Shown: piece after piece, positions 11,487 to 11,793 of the stretch
Layout of the letters: each line of letters starts with the position of its first letter
Numbering within the stretch: position 1 is the first letter of the stretch
Source of the DNA: Symbiodinium natans
Taxonomy: Eukaryota > Sar > Dinophyceae > Suessiales > Symbiodiniaceae
NCBI GenBank assembly: GCA_905221605.1
Contig: CAJNDS010000574.1
Span: 99,642 to 111,434 of the forward strand
Direction of reading: 5' to 3'
DNA length: 11,793 nt
Position numbers and translations under genes: made by a program
Notes under the pieces: generated by a model
The model's database searches: none
What the model was told of the DNA's origin: nothing
What the model saw: the letters and a program-made list of their open reading frames with translations, nothing else

Positions 11487-11793
11487 AAACAAATTTGCGG
11501 AATAGAAAGCTCTTCTTGGAATTGCGGCTGAAATGTCTTCCACCGACAGAGTTTAGCGTTTCTGGAGATTAAAGGGTTTAGGGGGTGTATAAGCTTTATC
11601 GTGTTTAGCCCACATCCAGAACAAACTGAAGCACCCCAAGCCCGGAAACCTAAAGCAAGCACCGCCATATTCTTTACCTTAAACCCTCCTCCAAGCCTAA
11701 ATGCCCACCATGATCCAAAAAACCTAATACCCGAAGCCCAGACTCCAGACACCAAAACACCTACTAATAGCCCCACATCAAAAAACAACAAAA
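11487..11793. other. Terminal spacer, no gene recognised
   Basis: A minus-strand frame (11420-11791) runs to the window edge but starts with TTG, passes through the foldback element and consists largely of decayed telomere-like words, so it is not called. Scattered TTTAGGG relatives occur (about 11575-11584). Confidence 0.5.

Noticed and set aside
11420-11791. 123-codon minus-strand frame reaching the window edge
   Set aside because: TTG start, passes through the foldback element and consists of decayed telomere-like words. It could be partial, but nothing supports it.
1-11793. True chromosome terminus
   Set aside because: Neither window end is a terminal array, and blocks of both orientations are internal.

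Overview
The window looks like eukaryotic nuclear DNA dominated by Arabidopsis-type telomere repeat, CCCTAAA on one strand and TTTAGGG on the other. This repeat is known from land plants, many green algae, dinoflagellates and some other algae. The degenerate CCCTGAA/CCCTCAA satellites, the GC-rich third codon positions of the few coding-like patches and the lack of compact genes suggest a large repeat-rich algal genome. A dinoflagellate or a chlorophyte are the two options I would test first. The sequence alone does not settle the taxon. No bacterial, phage, CRISPR, rRNA or tRNA feature was recognised.

Layout. About forty blocks of exact or degenerate telomere-type heptamer, roughly 20 to 280 bp each, are spread from end to end in both orientations, so this is not a simple chromosome end. 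They are separated by non-telomeric spacers, many only about 80 to 120 bp long. The longest pure blocks are at 2728-3001, 3121-3270, 4828-5014, 8146-8222, 8304-8526 and 9097-9263. Several blocks are homogenised for one variant heptamer (CCCTGAA, CCCTAAG, CCTAAAG, CCCTCAA, TTCAGGG, TTAAGGG). Perfect TTTAGGG/CCCTAAA has a stop in every frame on both strands, so it cuts any coding sequence. (CCCTCAA)n is stop-free on the strand shown and produces the spurious TLNPQPS heptapeptide frame at 9267-9512.

Coding signal is sparse. One open frame on the minus strand (1543-1938) has credible amino-acid and codon composition and is bounded on both sides by telomere repeat. Two minus-strand patches (10413-10567 and 9765-9877) look like exons of one broken or partial gene: a GTAAGG donor, a phase-compatible acceptor and GC-rich third positions. 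I recognise no family for any of them. They do not form a pathway.

The rest holds small dispersed and structured repeats: a MITE-like element with TA ends (11317-11484), a 28-bp-stem hairpin (6529-6607), a 134-139 bp direct duplication (5866/6132), a perfect 24-nt palindrome (7405-7428) and hairpin-bearing 127-bp tandem repeats (9956-10187). The most informative observations concern how the telomere blocks arrived. One block is flanked by a 16-bp direct repeat (15/16) like a target-site duplication, one sits inside an inverted repeat, and three copies of a dispersed spacer sequence appear as two filled sites and one empty site. I see no new multi-gene system. The candidate novelty is the repeated insertion of telomeric DNA itself. 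Misassembly of a telomere-rich genome remains an alternative for the alternating orientations.
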